A stretch of 64,000 nucleotides of DNA. Origin: Actinotalea alkalitolerans. Its GTDB lineage: Bacteria; Actinomycetota; Actinomycetes; Actinomycetales; Cellulomonadaceae. The notes beneath the pieces are model-generated. The model had not been told where the DNA came from. It ran no database searches and saw nothing but the letters and a program-made list of their open reading frames with translations. The translations under genes were made by a program, and so were the position numbers. How positions within the stretch are numbered: position 1 is the first letter of the stretch; every line of letters begins with the position of its first letter. Shown here piece after piece: positions 41,906-49,932 of this stretch. The stretch is taken from NCBI RefSeq assembly GCF_023369855.1, contig NZ_JAMBPP010000006.1, forward strand, positions 124,001 through 188,000, written 5' to 3'.

Positions 41906-42580
41906 GCGATCAAGGAGCTCATCCTCACCAACGGGATGCGACCGGGCGACCTGCTGCCGACCGAGACCGAGCTGTGCCGGCTCCTGGAGGTCTCACGATC
42001 GAGCCTGCGCGAGGCGGTGCGGACGCTGGCCACCCTGGGCATCGTGGAGGTCCGCCACGGGCACGGCACCTACGTGGGGGCGATGTCGCTCGACTCCCTG
42101 GTCGAGGTGCTCGTCTTCCGTGGGGCGCTCCAGCCGGGCGACGACCTGCGTGCGCTCCGCGAGATCATCGAGATCCGCCAGGCCCTGGACCTCGCGATGG
42201 CCGACCGCATCGCGGCCGCCGTGGTCGGCACCGCCAACCCGGACCTGTGGCGCCTGGTCCAGGAGATGACGCGGCTCAGCGGGGACGGGCGGACCTTCGC
42301 CCAGCAGGACAGGGTCTTCCACACCGCGCTCCTGGGCCGGATCGACAACTCGATCGTCGGCCCGCTCGTCGGGGCGTTCTGGGACGTGCACACCGCGGTG
42401 ATGCCGCGTCTGGGCGTCTCGCTGCCCACCGACCTCCAGCAGACGGCCTGCGCCCACGAGGACATGCTGCGCGCGGCCGAGCGCGGCGACGCCGCGGGCT
42501 TCCGCGTCGCCGTCGCCGAGCACTACGCCCCGCTGATCCGCTCGCTCGAGCAGAACGTCCGGGCGGGTCAGGTGTCCTGA
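41831..42580 (+). CDS. GntR/FadR-family regulator with damaged or chimeric 5' end
   Basis: From about 41903 the plus strand encodes a GntR winged helix (AAIKELILTNGMRPGDLLPT, then LLEVSRSSLREAVRTL and VRHGHGTYVG) and a complete FCD sensor domain to 42580. The usual first 10-15 residues before AIKELIL are missing, and the upstream sequence is the reverse complement of another GntR remnant. The nearest usable start in frame is GTG 41831 with AGGAG four bases before it, which would add 24 antisense-derived residues. An internal ATG at 41936 would remove part of the DNA-binding domain. It could still be functional as a chimera, which cannot be decided here. Confidence 0.6.
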   Translation: MWNSRSWCSKVSPRLAQASISSTRAAIKELILTNGMRPGDLLPTETELCRLLEVSRSSLREAVRTLATLGIVEVRHGHGTYVGAMSLDSLVEVLVFRGALQPGDDLRALREIIEIRQALDLAMADRIAAAVVGTANPDLWRLVQEMTRLSGDGRTFAQQDRVFHTALLGRIDNSIVGPLVGAFWDVHTAVMPRLGVSLPTDLQQTACAHEDMLRAAERGDAAGFRVAVAEHYAPLIRSLEQNVRAGQVS

Positions 42581-42591
42581 CCGCAGCGGCC

Positions 42592-43524
42592 TCAGGCCAC
42601 CACCACGCCCCGCTCCTCCGGGCCGTCGTCACCGTCCTGCCGCGACGCGAGCGCGGCCCTCACGGCAGCGACCCGGCGCGCCGCGTGCGGCTGGCCGAGC
42701 GTGATCCCGACGAGGACGACCGCCATCCCGGCCCCCTGCAGCAGGCTGAGCCTCTCGGCGGCCAGGAGCGTGCCGAGCAGGACGCCCGTGACGGGGTTCA
42801 GCAGCCCGATGAGGCCCACGGTGCCGGCGTCGAGGTGGGCGAGGCCGGTGAACCACGCCCAGTAGGCGAGGGCGGTCGCGACGAGGGTCAGGAAGGCGAA
42901 GCCGCCGACCTGGACGAGGTCGAGGGCGGGTGGTGCGCCCTCGACGGCGATCGCGACGGGCAGGACCAGGAGTCCGCCGGCGATGAGCTGCCACGAGGCC
43001 AGGGGGAGGGGGCTGACCTCGCCGGCCCAGCGCTTGGACAGGACGAAGCCCACCGAGGACATGGTCATCGCCGCCAGCGATGCGACCACCCCGCCCGGTG
43101 AGATGCCGTCGACGCCGGTGAGCAGCATCGCGCAGACCCCGAGGAAGCCGAGCGCGGCGCCGGCCACCGCCAGGCCGCGCGGTCGTTCGGAGAGCAACGG
43201 CCAGGCCAGGAGCATCATCACCGCAGGGGCGAAGGCCATCAGCATCGAGGCGATGCTCGAGGGCAGCAGCTGGGCTGCGAGGTAGACCAGCACGAAGAAG
43301 GCCCCGATGTTGAGCGTCCCGAGCAGGGGTGCCCGCCACCACCAGGCGCCGCGGGGCAGTGTCCGGGTGATCAGGAGGAGGACGAGCCCGGCGGGCAGGG
43401 CGCGGATCGCGGCCCCCCACAGTGCACTGTCGGCCGGGAGGAGCTGGCGGGTCACGAGGTAGCTCGCACCCCAGGTGATCGGTGCGATGGCGGTGATCAG
43501 CGCCCAGCGAATATTGCCTTCCAT
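42592..43524 (-). CDS. EamA-family (DMT) exporter
   Basis: A 310-residue protein with ten predicted membrane helices in two EamA repeats (about 8-140 and 155-290), beginning IRWALITAIAPITWGASYLV. Members of the drug/metabolite transporter superfamily export amino acids, purines or other metabolites, and the cargo here is unknown. A short charged tail (about 285-310) follows. The promoter has TTGACC (43555-43560, complement) and TAGTTT (43532-43537, complement) 17 bases apart and predicts a start point on or next to ATG 43524, so the message is probably leaderless. It is divergent from a MarR regulator that shares two operator palindromes with it. Confidence 0.9.
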   Translation of the reverse strand: MEGNIRWALITAIAPITWGASYLVTRQLLPADSALWGAAIRALPAGLVLLLITRTLPRGAWWWRAPLLGTLNIGAFFVLVYLAAQLLPSSIASMLMAFAPAVMMLLAWPLLSERPRGLAVAGAALGFLGVCAMLLTGVDGISPGGVVASLAAMTMSSVGFVLSKRWAGEVSPLPLASWQLIAGGLLVLPVAIAVEGAPPALDLVQVGGFAFLTLVATALAYWAWFTGLAHLDAGTVGLIGLLNPVTGVLLGTLLAAERLSLLQGAGMAVVLVGITLGQPHAARRVAAVRAALASRQDGDDGPEERGVVVA

Positions 43525-43550
43525 GGAAGACAAACTAACTTCCGCGGAAG
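43518..43550. promoter_or_regulatory. tandem MarR operators CTTCC-N2-GGAAG, 21 bases apart, in a divergent promoter
   Basis: CTTCCATGGAAG (43518-43529) and CTTCCGCGGAAG (43539-43550) are perfect 12-base palindromes differing only in the central dinucleotide, with centres 21 bases apart. One covers the EamA start codon and transcript start, the other fills the EamA -35/-10 spacer and abuts a TATGGT -10 box for the MarR gene. This layout predicts repression of both genes. Confidence 0.85.
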
Positions 43551-43563
43551 GTATGGTCAAGGG

Positions 43564-44058
43564 GTGACGACCGACGACCACGTGGCCCGCATCCAGCAGG
43601 CCTGGCAGCGAGAGCGGCCCGACCTCGACGTCAGCCCGCAGGGCATCTTCGGCCGCCTGCACCGCCTGGCGGCCGTCCTGCGCGAGGAGCTGGTCGCGGT
43701 GTACGCCGAGCACGGCCTCGGGGAGGGCGAGTTCGACGTCCTGGCGACCCTGCGCCGCGCCGGTGCACCCTTCGAGCGGGCGCCCGGTGAGCTCGCCGAG
43801 CACACCATGGTGACGACCGGCGCGATGACCAAGCGCGTCGACCGTCTGGTCGAGGCCGGCCTGGTCACCCGGCGACGCAGCGACGTCGACGGCCGCGGGC
43901 GGGTGGTGGCCCTGACCCCCCAGGGCCTGGAGCTGATCGACCGGGCCATGACGGCCCACATGGCCAACGAGCACCGTCTTCTCGCACCCCTGACCGCCCA
44001 CGAGCAGCAGCAGCTCGAGGAGCTCCTGACGAGGTGGATCGCCGCCCACGGGGGCTGA
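43564..44058 (+). CDS. MarR-family transcriptional regulator
   Basis: A 164-residue winged-helix regulator with LGEGEFDVLATLRRAG, then LAEHTMVTTGAMTKRVDRLVEAG as the recognition region and RRRSDVDGRGRVVALTPQG as the wing. Dimer helices lie at both ends. The start is GTG 43564. The -10 TATGGT (43552-43557) is six bases before it and no ribosome site is seen, so it is probably leaderless. It is divergent from the EamA exporter and very likely represses it and itself through the tandem palindromes. The inducing ligand should be a small compound exported by EamA. Confidence 0.9.
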   Translation: MTTDDHVARIQQAWQRERPDLDVSPQGIFGRLHRLAAVLREELVAVYAEHGLGEGEFDVLATLRRAGAPFERAPGELAEHTMVTTGAMTKRVDRLVEAGLVTRRRSDVDGRGRVVALTPQGLELIDRAMTAHMANEHRLLAPLTAHEQQQLEELLTRWIAAHGG

Positions 44059-44073
44059 GGGCGACGCCGACGC

Positions 44074-44102
44074 TTGACGACGCCGGTCCGTGTGCCTACT
44101 GT
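44074..44102 (+). promoter_or_regulatory. promoter of LacI-led fructan cluster D
   Basis: TTGACG at 44074-44079 and TACTGT at 44097-44102 with a 17-base spacer, a strong housekeeping match. A GTGTC/GACAC inverted pair (44101-44114) overlaps the start point, followed by the palindromic ATACGTAT at 44118-44125. Confidence 0.65.
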
Positions 44103-44114
44103 GTCCCGAGACAC

Positions 44115-44126
44115 GTTATACGTATG
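44115..44126. promoter_or_regulatory. candidate operator GTTATACGTAT for the cluster D LacI
   Basis: An AT-rich near-palindrome centred on CG (eight-base core ATACGTAT) lies just after the predicted start point and before ATG 44145. The ten-base string GTTATACGTA occurs again at 45331-45340 inside the first permease gene. Autoregulation by the adjacent LacI protein is likely. Confidence 0.5.
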
Positions 44127-44144
44127 ACGCGATCGGAGTCGAGG

Positions 44145-45185
44145 ATGACTGCCAGGAGGACACCCACCATGTGGGACGTCGCCCGTGTGGCTGGCGTCTC
44201 ACAGGCGACGGTGTCCCTCGTCTTGAACGGAGCAGGCACTCCCCGGGTCTCGGCGGCTACGCAGCAACGCGTCCGAGAGGCCGTCCGGGAGCTCGGGTAT
44301 CGGACCAACGCGACGGCCAAGGCGCTCCGCGAGCGGGTGGCCGAGCTCATCGGCTTCATCGGTGACGAGGTCGCCTCGGCTCCGTTCGCCGGAGAGATGG
44401 TCGAGGGCGCGCAGGAGCGTGCTTGGCAGGACGGTCAGCTCATGGTGGTCGTCAACACCAACGGTCGGGCGGAGATCGAGTCGAGCGCGGTCGAGCAGAT
44501 GCTCTCGCACCAGGTGCGCCGTTTCGTCTATGCCTCGATGTACAACCGCCCTGTCACGATCCCCGAGGGTCTGCGCGGGTACGAGGTCGTCATCATCAAC
44601 GCCATCGACCCCTCCGGCTCGACGTGGTCCGTCTCCCCTGACGAGGCGACCGGCGGGCGGGAGGCGACGGAGCACCTGCTCGCCGCGGGTCACCGTCGGA
44701 TCGGGATGATCGACATCGAGACCCTCGAGTCGGGGCTCCCTGCCGCCGTCGGCCGGTATCAGGGGTACGTGGAGGCGATCGAGGCGGTCGGCCTGCGCGT
44801 GGACCCCTCGCAGGTGCGCTTCGGCGGCGGCGGGCCGGAGCACGGCTACATCCACGCCCTCTCGCTGCTGGACGGCCCCGAGCCGCCGACGGCGATCTTC
44901 TGCGCCAACGACCGTACGGCCTGGGGTGCCTACCAGGCCCTCCAGGAACGCGGGCTGAGGATCCCCGACGACATCTCGATCGCCGGGTTCGACAACCAGG
45001 AGACCCTGGCGCCGTGGCTGCGTCCGGCTCTGACGACCATGAACCTGCCGTTCCGAGAGATGGGGTGGGCGGCTGCCGACCTCCTCCTCACGGGAGGTGC
45101 GCGAAACGGAGGATCGACGATGATGCGCCTTCATTGCGACCTGGTCTCTCGGGACTCGGTCGCCCCCCCGAGGGGCGGTGCCTGA
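44145..45185 (+). CDS. LacI-family transcriptional regulator (cluster D)
   Basis: A 346-residue LacI regulator. The helix-turn-helix is MWDVARVAGVSQATVSLVL, the hinge NATAKALRERVA, and the effector domain has HLLAAGHRRIGMIDIE and ISIAGFDNQETLAPWLRPAL. ATG 44145 is preferred to ATG 44124 because GGAG stands six bases before it. The stop overlaps the first permease start (TGATG), so unlike most such regulators it is the first gene of the operon it probably controls, giving simple negative feedback. Downstream GH32-type enzymes suggest a fructose-containing effector. Confidence 0.9.
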   Translation: MTARRTPTMWDVARVAGVSQATVSLVLNGAGTPRVSAATQQRVREAVRELGYRTNATAKALRERVAELIGFIGDEVASAPFAGEMVEGAQERAWQDGQLMVVVNTNGRAEIESSAVEQMLSHQVRRFVYASMYNRPVTIPEGLRGYEVVIINAIDPSGSTWSVSPDEATGGREATEHLLAAGHRRIGMIDIETLESGLPAAVGRYQGYVEAIEAVGLRVDPSQVRFGGGGPEHGYIHALSLLDGPEPPTAIFCANDRTAWGAYQALQERGLRIPDDISIAGFDNQETLAPWLRPALTTMNLPFREMGWAAADLLLTGGARNGGSTMMRLHCDLVSRDSVAPPRGGA

Positions 45186-46198
45186 TGGCCGGCCCGATCG
45201 ACCTGGACCGGCGGGTGCCCCCCGCCGCGGTGGCTCTCCCGGGCGGAGGGCAGGGCGACCCGGTCGTCTCGCGACCGCGACCCGGGCCCCGGCCGCGCCA
45301 GCGCTTGCGAAGGGTTCTGCGAGCCTGGCAGTTATACGTACTACTGCTCCCCGCGCTGCTGCACTTCGCGATCTTCAAGTTCTGGCCGATGTACGGCGTG
45401 CAGATCGCCTTCCGGAACTTCAACCCGGTTGACGGCTTCCTGGGAAGCCCGTGGGTCGGCACCGCACACCTCGAGCGGTTCTTCAGCTCGTTCCAGTTCG
45501 AGATGCTCATCCAGAACACCCTGCAGCTGGCGGTGGTCAACCTCGCGGTGATGTTCCCCGTGCCGATCATCCTGGCGCTGCTGGTCAACCAGCTCACCTA
45601 CGGTCGCTTCCGGCAGTTCGCGCAGACCGTGCTCTACGCGCCGGCCTTCATCTCGACGGTGATCGTCGTGGGGATGATCTACGTGCTGCTCTCGCCGCGC
45701 TCCGGCCTGGTCAACCACCTCATCACCCTCGGCGGCGGTGCCCCGATCTTCTTCATGGCCGAGCCCGAGTGGTTCCGCCCGATCTACGTGGGCTCCAGCG
45801 TGTGGCAGGAGGCCGGGTTCTCGATGATCATCTACCTGGCCGCTCTGGCGGGCATCGACCCGGCGCTGCACGAGGCCGCCAGGATCGACGGAGCCAGTGC
45901 TCTGCAGCGCATCCGGCACATCGATCTCCCCGGGATCGCGCCGGTGATCTCGATCCTCTTCATCCTGGCGGTCGGGAACCTGTTGAACATCGGTTTCGAG
46001 AAAGCGCTCCTCCTGCAGACCCCGCTCAATGCGTCGGAGTCGCAGATCATTCAGACCTACGTCTATCAGGCCGGTCTGCAGGAGGCGCAGTTCAGCTATT
46101 CCACGGCGATCGGCCTTTTCAACTCGGTCTTGAACCTCGCGCTGCTGCTGACGTTCAACTGGGTGGCCAAGCGCTTCAAGCAAGCAACCCTGATCTGA
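45185..46198 (+). CDS. ABC importer permease, LplB type (cluster D)
   Basis: A 337-residue permease of the LplB/YteP branch, which works with large solute-binding proteins for oligosaccharides. Marks are LLPALLHFAIFKFWPMYGVQIAFRNF split over helix 1 and the following loop, and the EAA loop ALHEAARIDGASALQRIRHI near 230-250. ATG 45185 overlaps the regulator stop. The stretch CAG TTA TAC GTA CTA CTG near 45329-45346 uses several codons that are rare in this genome, including TTA and CTA, which suggests the DNA there has a second role. Confidence 0.92.
   Translation: MAGPIDLDRRVPPAAVALPGGGQGDPVVSRPRPGPRPRQRLRRVLRAWQLYVLLLPALLHFAIFKFWPMYGVQIAFRNFNPVDGFLGSPWVGTAHLERFFSSFQFEMLIQNTLQLAVVNLAVMFPVPIILALLVNQLTYGRFRQFAQTVLYAPAFISTVIVVGMIYVLLSPRSGLVNHLITLGGGAPIFFMAEPEWFRPIYVGSSVWQEAGFSMIIYLAALAGIDPALHEAARIDGASALQRIRHIDLPGIAPVISILFILAVGNLLNIGFEKALLLQTPLNASESQIIQTYVYQAGLQEAQFSYSTAIGLFNSVLNLALLLTFNWVAKRFKQATLI
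45331..45340. promoter_or_regulatory. possible intragenic operator GTTATACGTA
   Basis: An exact ten-base copy of the element at 44115-44124, inside the permease coding sequence and using rare TTA and GTA codons. In such GC-rich DNA a chance repeat of this AT-rich string is unlikely. A downstream auxiliary operator allowing looping by LacI tetramers is one explanation. Confidence 0.35.
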
Positions 46199-46208
46199 GG
46201 TGCTTCCC

Positions 46209-47153
46209 ATGTCCAGAACATCTACGGAGAGTCCTCGCAGTGCGCCTTCCGCAGGGCGGCGGCCGCTCTCCAACCGCATCCCCGACTCCACCTTCAGCCT
46301 CTCGTCGGTGGTTCTCCTCTCGGCGGCCTGCCTGGCGATCATCTATCCGCTGTACTTCATCCTGATCGCATCGGTCAGCGACCCTGCTGCCGTGGCAGGT
46401 GGGCGGGTCTGGCTCCGCCCAGAGGGGCTGACCTTCGACGGCTACGCCCGCATCATGAGCGACCCGGCGATCTGGCAGGGCTTCGGCAACTCGGTGCTCT
46501 ACACGGCGGTGGGCACCGCGATCAGCGTGGCGATCATCGTCGCCGGCGGCTACGCGCTCTCGCGGAAGGACCTGCCGGCCCGACGGACGATCACGTTCCT
46601 GCTGGTCATCACCCTCTTCTTCGACGGTGGGATGATCCCCCGCTACCTCGTGGTCCAGGAGCTCGGCCTCCTGAACACGATGTGGGCGGTGGTGCTGCCC
46701 GGAGCGGTCGGCGTCTGGAACCTCATCATCGCCAAGTCCTTCTTCCAGGTGACCATGCCGGACGAGCTGAGGGAGGCCGCGCAGCTGGACGGGGCGAGCG
46801 ACTTCCGGTTCTTCTTCACCGTCGCCGTGCCGCTCGCCAAGTCGCTCATCGTCCTCATGACGATGATCCACATGGTCGCCAACTGGAATGCGTTCTTCGA
46901 CGCGCTGATCTACCTGAACGACGCGAGCAAGTACCCGCTGCAGCTCGTGCTGCGGAACATCCTCATCCAGTCCGACATCTCTTCCACCGGGGCGATGTCC
47001 GGGGATCTCGCCTCCTATGCGGAGACTGCACGCGTCGCCGAGCTGGTCAAGTACGGGATGATCGTCTTCTCGACCTTCCCCATCCTCGCCGCCGTCCCCT
47101 TCCTGCAGAAGCACTTCACGAAGGGGGCGATGCTCGGCGCCGTGAAGAACTGA
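46209..47153 (+). CDS. ABC importer permease, LplC/YtcP type (cluster D)
   Basis: A 314-residue permease of the LplC branch, partner of the preceding gene. It contains FFDGGMIPRYLVVQELGLLNTMW, a branch-specific external loop and helix, and the EAA loop ELREAAQLDGASDFRFFFTV near 195-214. The end FTKGAMLGAVKN is typical. ATG 46209 has GAGG eight bases before it, whereas the alternative GTG 46200 has none. As in the other clusters the ATPase is not encoded locally. The 83-base gap to the next gene carries a GAAAGG ribosome site but no hairpin. Confidence 0.92.
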   Translation: MSRTSTESPRSAPSAGRRPLSNRIPDSTFSLSSVVLLSAACLAIIYPLYFILIASVSDPAAVAGGRVWLRPEGLTFDGYARIMSDPAIWQGFGNSVLYTAVGTAISVAIIVAGGYALSRKDLPARRTITFLLVITLFFDGGMIPRYLVVQELGLLNTMWAVVLPGAVGVWNLIIAKSFFQVTMPDELREAAQLDGASDFRFFFTVAVPLAKSLIVLMTMIHMVANWNAFFDALIYLNDASKYPLQLVLRNILIQSDISSTGAMSGDLASYAETARVAELVKYGMIVFSTFPILAAVPFLQKHFTKGAMLGAVKN

Positions 47154-47236
47154 GCTCCCTTTTCCCCGGCTCTCCCCTGACGCACACCCATCGACGCGCG
47201 CACACCGACGTGACGCGTACCTAGAAAGGCACAGAC

Positions 47237-48844
47237 ATGACTCTCCGACACCAAGGCACCGCGCTCGCGGGTGCCGTCGTGGCAGGACTCGTCCTGAGCG
47301 CCTGCTCCGGCGGAGCCTCGGACGGCAGCGGCGAGAGCCGCTCGAGCGAGGTCGGCTTCCAGGAGGAAGGGCTCCCGATCGTCACCGACGGCGTGACGAT
47401 GACCTTCTCCGGCCAGAAGTCCTCTCTCGCGCCCGAGTTCTCCTCCATGGAGCTCGTGCAGCAGTGGCAGGAGGACACCAACGTCACCATCAACTGGGAG
47501 AACCTGCCGGACAGCGTCTACCAGGAGCGCAAGAACCTCATCCTTGCCAGCGGTGACCTGCCGGACGCGTTCTACAACACCGGTTTCAGCCCCGCCGACA
47601 TCTCCACGTACGGGAGCAACGGCACGCTGATCCCGCTCGAGGGGCTCATCGAGCAGTACGCACCCAACCTGCAGGCGGTCTTCGAGAAGCGGCCCGAGAT
47701 CCGCGCGGCAGTGACCTCGTCCGACGGCCACATCTACACCCTGCCCGCCGCCGAGGAGCTCGGCATCGGGGCCGTGCCGTTCTTCCTGTCGATCAACAAG
47801 ACGTGGCTCGACCAGCTCGGCCTGGGCGTCCCGGAGACGATCGAGGAGTACGAGGCGGCGCTCGAGGCCTTCGCCTCGCAGGACATGAACGGGAACGGGC
47901 GCAACGACGAGATCCCGCTGAGCTTCATCAACGCCTGGTGGTGCGCCGACGCCGGAGACCTGATGGCGGCGTTGGGCGGGATGCCGGACAACCTGGACCA
48001 CCGGATCGTGCGCGACGGCCAGGTCATCTACACCGCTGCCCAGCCGGAGTACCGCGACGCGGTGAGCCGGCTGCACGACTGGTACGACCGCGGTCTGATC
48101 GACCAGGAGGCGCTGACCCAGGACGACAAGACCTACCTCGCCAAGGGCAAGGCCCCTGACCCCGTCCTGGGCTCCTACATCTGGTGGGAGAGCGAGGAGG
48201 TCGTCGGTCCCGACCGCGCTGACGACTACGTGCTCGTCCCCGCCCTCTCGGGGGTGAACGGGCGTCTCGTCGGGCACGCCAACGGCAGCGACTTCGGCGC
48301 CGGGGCCTTCGCGATCACCCGCGCCAACCAGTACCCCGAGGTGGCGATGCGATGGGTCGACCGCCTCTACGATCCCGTGATGTCGGCCCAGGTCGCCTGG
48401 GGCCCGATCGGGGTCACTCAGGAGGAGGACGCGAACGGCGTCCTGGTCCAGATGGAGCTCCCCGAGGGAGTGTCCGCCGGTGAGCTGCGGCAGAAGGTCG
48501 CACCGGGCGGCGTGCACGTGACGCTGCGTGAGGACTTCGAGACCGTCGTCGCCCCGGAGCCGCGCGCCGCGCAGCGGGTGGCGGACCTCGAGGAGAAGTA
48601 CCTGCCCTGGGCCGAGCCCGAGTGGTACCCCAACGTCCCCTTCTCTGACGAGGAGATCCAGGAGATCAACTCGATCGAGACGGAGATCAAGACCTTCGTC
48701 GACACCCGCCGGGCGAACTGGATCGCCGGCGGTGGCGTCGAGGACGACTGGGACGCGTACGTCGCCCAGCTCGAGCAGCTCGGGCTGGACCGCATGGTCG
48801 AGCTCTACCAGCAGGCCTACGACCGGTACCTCGAGAACCTCTGA
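47237..48844 (+). CDS. ABC importer LplA-type large solute-binding lipoprotein (cluster D)
   Basis: A 535-residue lipoprotein of the LplA class, longer than MalE-type proteins. The signal peptide ends LSAC with acylated Cys23. Conserved features include VQQWQEDTNVTINWENLPDSVYQE split near the N-terminus, DMNGNGRNDEIPL (a calcium-binding DxNGNGxxDE loop, about 215-227) and WPE/AEPEWYP segments later. It should bind an oligosaccharide delivered to the LplB/LplC permeases. The gene follows the permeases rather than preceding them, the usual order for this branch. A strong stem-loop follows it. Confidence 0.92.
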   Translation: MTLRHQGTALAGAVVAGLVLSACSGGASDGSGESRSSEVGFQEEGLPIVTDGVTMTFSGQKSSLAPEFSSMELVQQWQEDTNVTINWENLPDSVYQERKNLILASGDLPDAFYNTGFSPADISTYGSNGTLIPLEGLIEQYAPNLQAVFEKRPEIRAAVTSSDGHIYTLPAAEELGIGAVPFFLSINKTWLDQLGLGVPETIEEYEAALEAFASQDMNGNGRNDEIPLSFINAWWCADAGDLMAALGGMPDNLDHRIVRDGQVIYTAAQPEYRDAVSRLHDWYDRGLIDQEALTQDDKTYLAKGKAPDPVLGSYIWWESEEVVGPDRADDYVLVPALSGVNGRLVGHANGSDFGAGAFAITRANQYPEVAMRWVDRLYDPVMSAQVAWGPIGVTQEEDANGVLVQMELPEGVSAGELRQKVAPGGVHVTLREDFETVVAPEPRAAQRVADLEEKYLPWAEPEWYPNVPFSDEEIQEINSIETEIKTFVDTRRANWIAGGGVEDDWDAYVAQLEQLGLDRMVELYQQAYDRYLENL

Positions 48845-48868
48845 CGACCGGGGCCGATCGGGCCCGAC

Positions 48869-48902
48869 GGGGGTCGCCGCACCGCATGGTGCGGCGACCC
48901 CC
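48869..48902 (+). promoter_or_regulatory. intercistronic stem-loop after cluster D binding-protein gene
   Basis: A perfect 15-base-pair stem (48869-48883 with 48888-48902) and a four-base GCAT loop, between the binding-protein stop and the first glycosidase. No T-run follows. It is equivalent in position to the stem-loops of clusters A, B and C and may lower expression of the downstream enzymes relative to the lipoprotein. Confidence 0.75.
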
Positions 48903-48936
48903 GGCCAACGACCGCACACCTCGACAAGGACACGCC

Positions 48937-49932
48937 ATGCTCACTCTCGACTCCCACTGGACGTGGGACTTCTGGACCGCCCAGGACGGCGACCAGTACC
49001 ACCTCTTCTTCCTCAAGGCCCCCAAGAGCCTCGGCGACCCCGAGCGACGGCATGAGAACGCCCGAGTCGGTCACGCGGTGAGCACGGACCTGCGCTCGTG
49101 GGAGGTCCTGCCCGACGCGCTGGGCCCTGGACCGGCTGGCGCGTGGGACGACCTCGCGACCTGGACGGGTTCCGTGCTGCGGGCCGACGGCCGCTGGTGG
49201 ATGTTCTACACCGGCATCAACGCGCGGGAGCGGGGCGCGCACCAGCGCATCGGTCTGGCCGTGAGCGACGACCTGAGCACCTGGACGAAGGAGGAGCAGC
49301 CGGTCCTCGTCCTGGACGTCACGCACTACGAGGGTGGCGTCGAGGGGTGGCCCTTCGTGGACTGGCGCGACCCGTGGGTCTACTGGTCGACCGCACACGG
49401 CGAGTACCGCATGCTCTTCACGGCCCGCGCGCCGGGCGGTGCGGTCGACGAGCGTGGGGTGATCGGGCAGGCCCGGTCGCAGGACCTGCTCATCTGGCAG
49501 GCCCTGGAACCCGCGGTCGCCCCGCGCGAGTTCGCCCACCTCGAGGTGCCGCAGCTGTTCGAGGCGGAGGGTCGCTGGTACCTCTCCTACTCGGTCTACG
49601 CACACGCGCACAGCGCTTCTCGCCGCGAGATGACGCCGGCCGAGACCGGCACGCACTACTTCGTGGCGGATGCCGAGGCGGGTCCCTACGTCTCGCCCGG
49701 GGACTCGTTCTTCTGCGGCGACCCGGTCGGCGAGCTCTATGCCGGCCGGTTCGAGCGGGACCCCGACGGTGCCCTGGTCTTCCTCGCCTTCCTGCAGGCC
49801 TCCGGTGGCGAGACGTTCCTCGGCGGCCTCTCGGACCCCATGCCGGTGCGGGTCGAGCCGGACGGTCGCCTCGTGCTCGAGCGTGAGCCGTCCCGGCTCG
49901 TCACGGTCGCGGGCTCGGGAGGATCCCGGTGA
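48937..49932 (+). CDS. clan-J glycosidase, GH32/GH68-like five-bladed propeller (cluster D)
   Basis: A 331-residue single-domain beta-propeller hydrolase without signal peptide, so intracellular. The candidate nucleophile is D11 in HWTWDFW, the transition-state stabiliser D145 in WRDPWVY, and the acid/base E203 in HLEVPQLF, the three-acid layout of GH32/GH68 fructosyl hydrolases. It lacks the C-terminal beta-sandwich found in most GH32 enzymes. It probably cleaves beta-fructosides or short fructo-oligosaccharides brought in by the importer. ATG 48937 is followed at once by the first blade. It overlaps the next gene by four bases. Confidence 0.82.
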   Translation: MLTLDSHWTWDFWTAQDGDQYHLFFLKAPKSLGDPERRHENARVGHAVSTDLRSWEVLPDALGPGPAGAWDDLATWTGSVLRADGRWWMFYTGINARERGAHQRIGLAVSDDLSTWTKEEQPVLVLDVTHYEGGVEGWPFVDWRDPWVYWSTAHGEYRMLFTARAPGGAVDERGVIGQARSQDLLIWQALEPAVAPREFAHLEVPQLFEAEGRWYLSYSVYAHAHSASRREMTPAETGTHYFVADAEAGPYVSPGDSFFCGDPVGELYAGRFERDPDGALVFLAFLQASGGETFLGGLSDPMPVRVEPDGRLVLEREPSRLVTVAGSGGSR

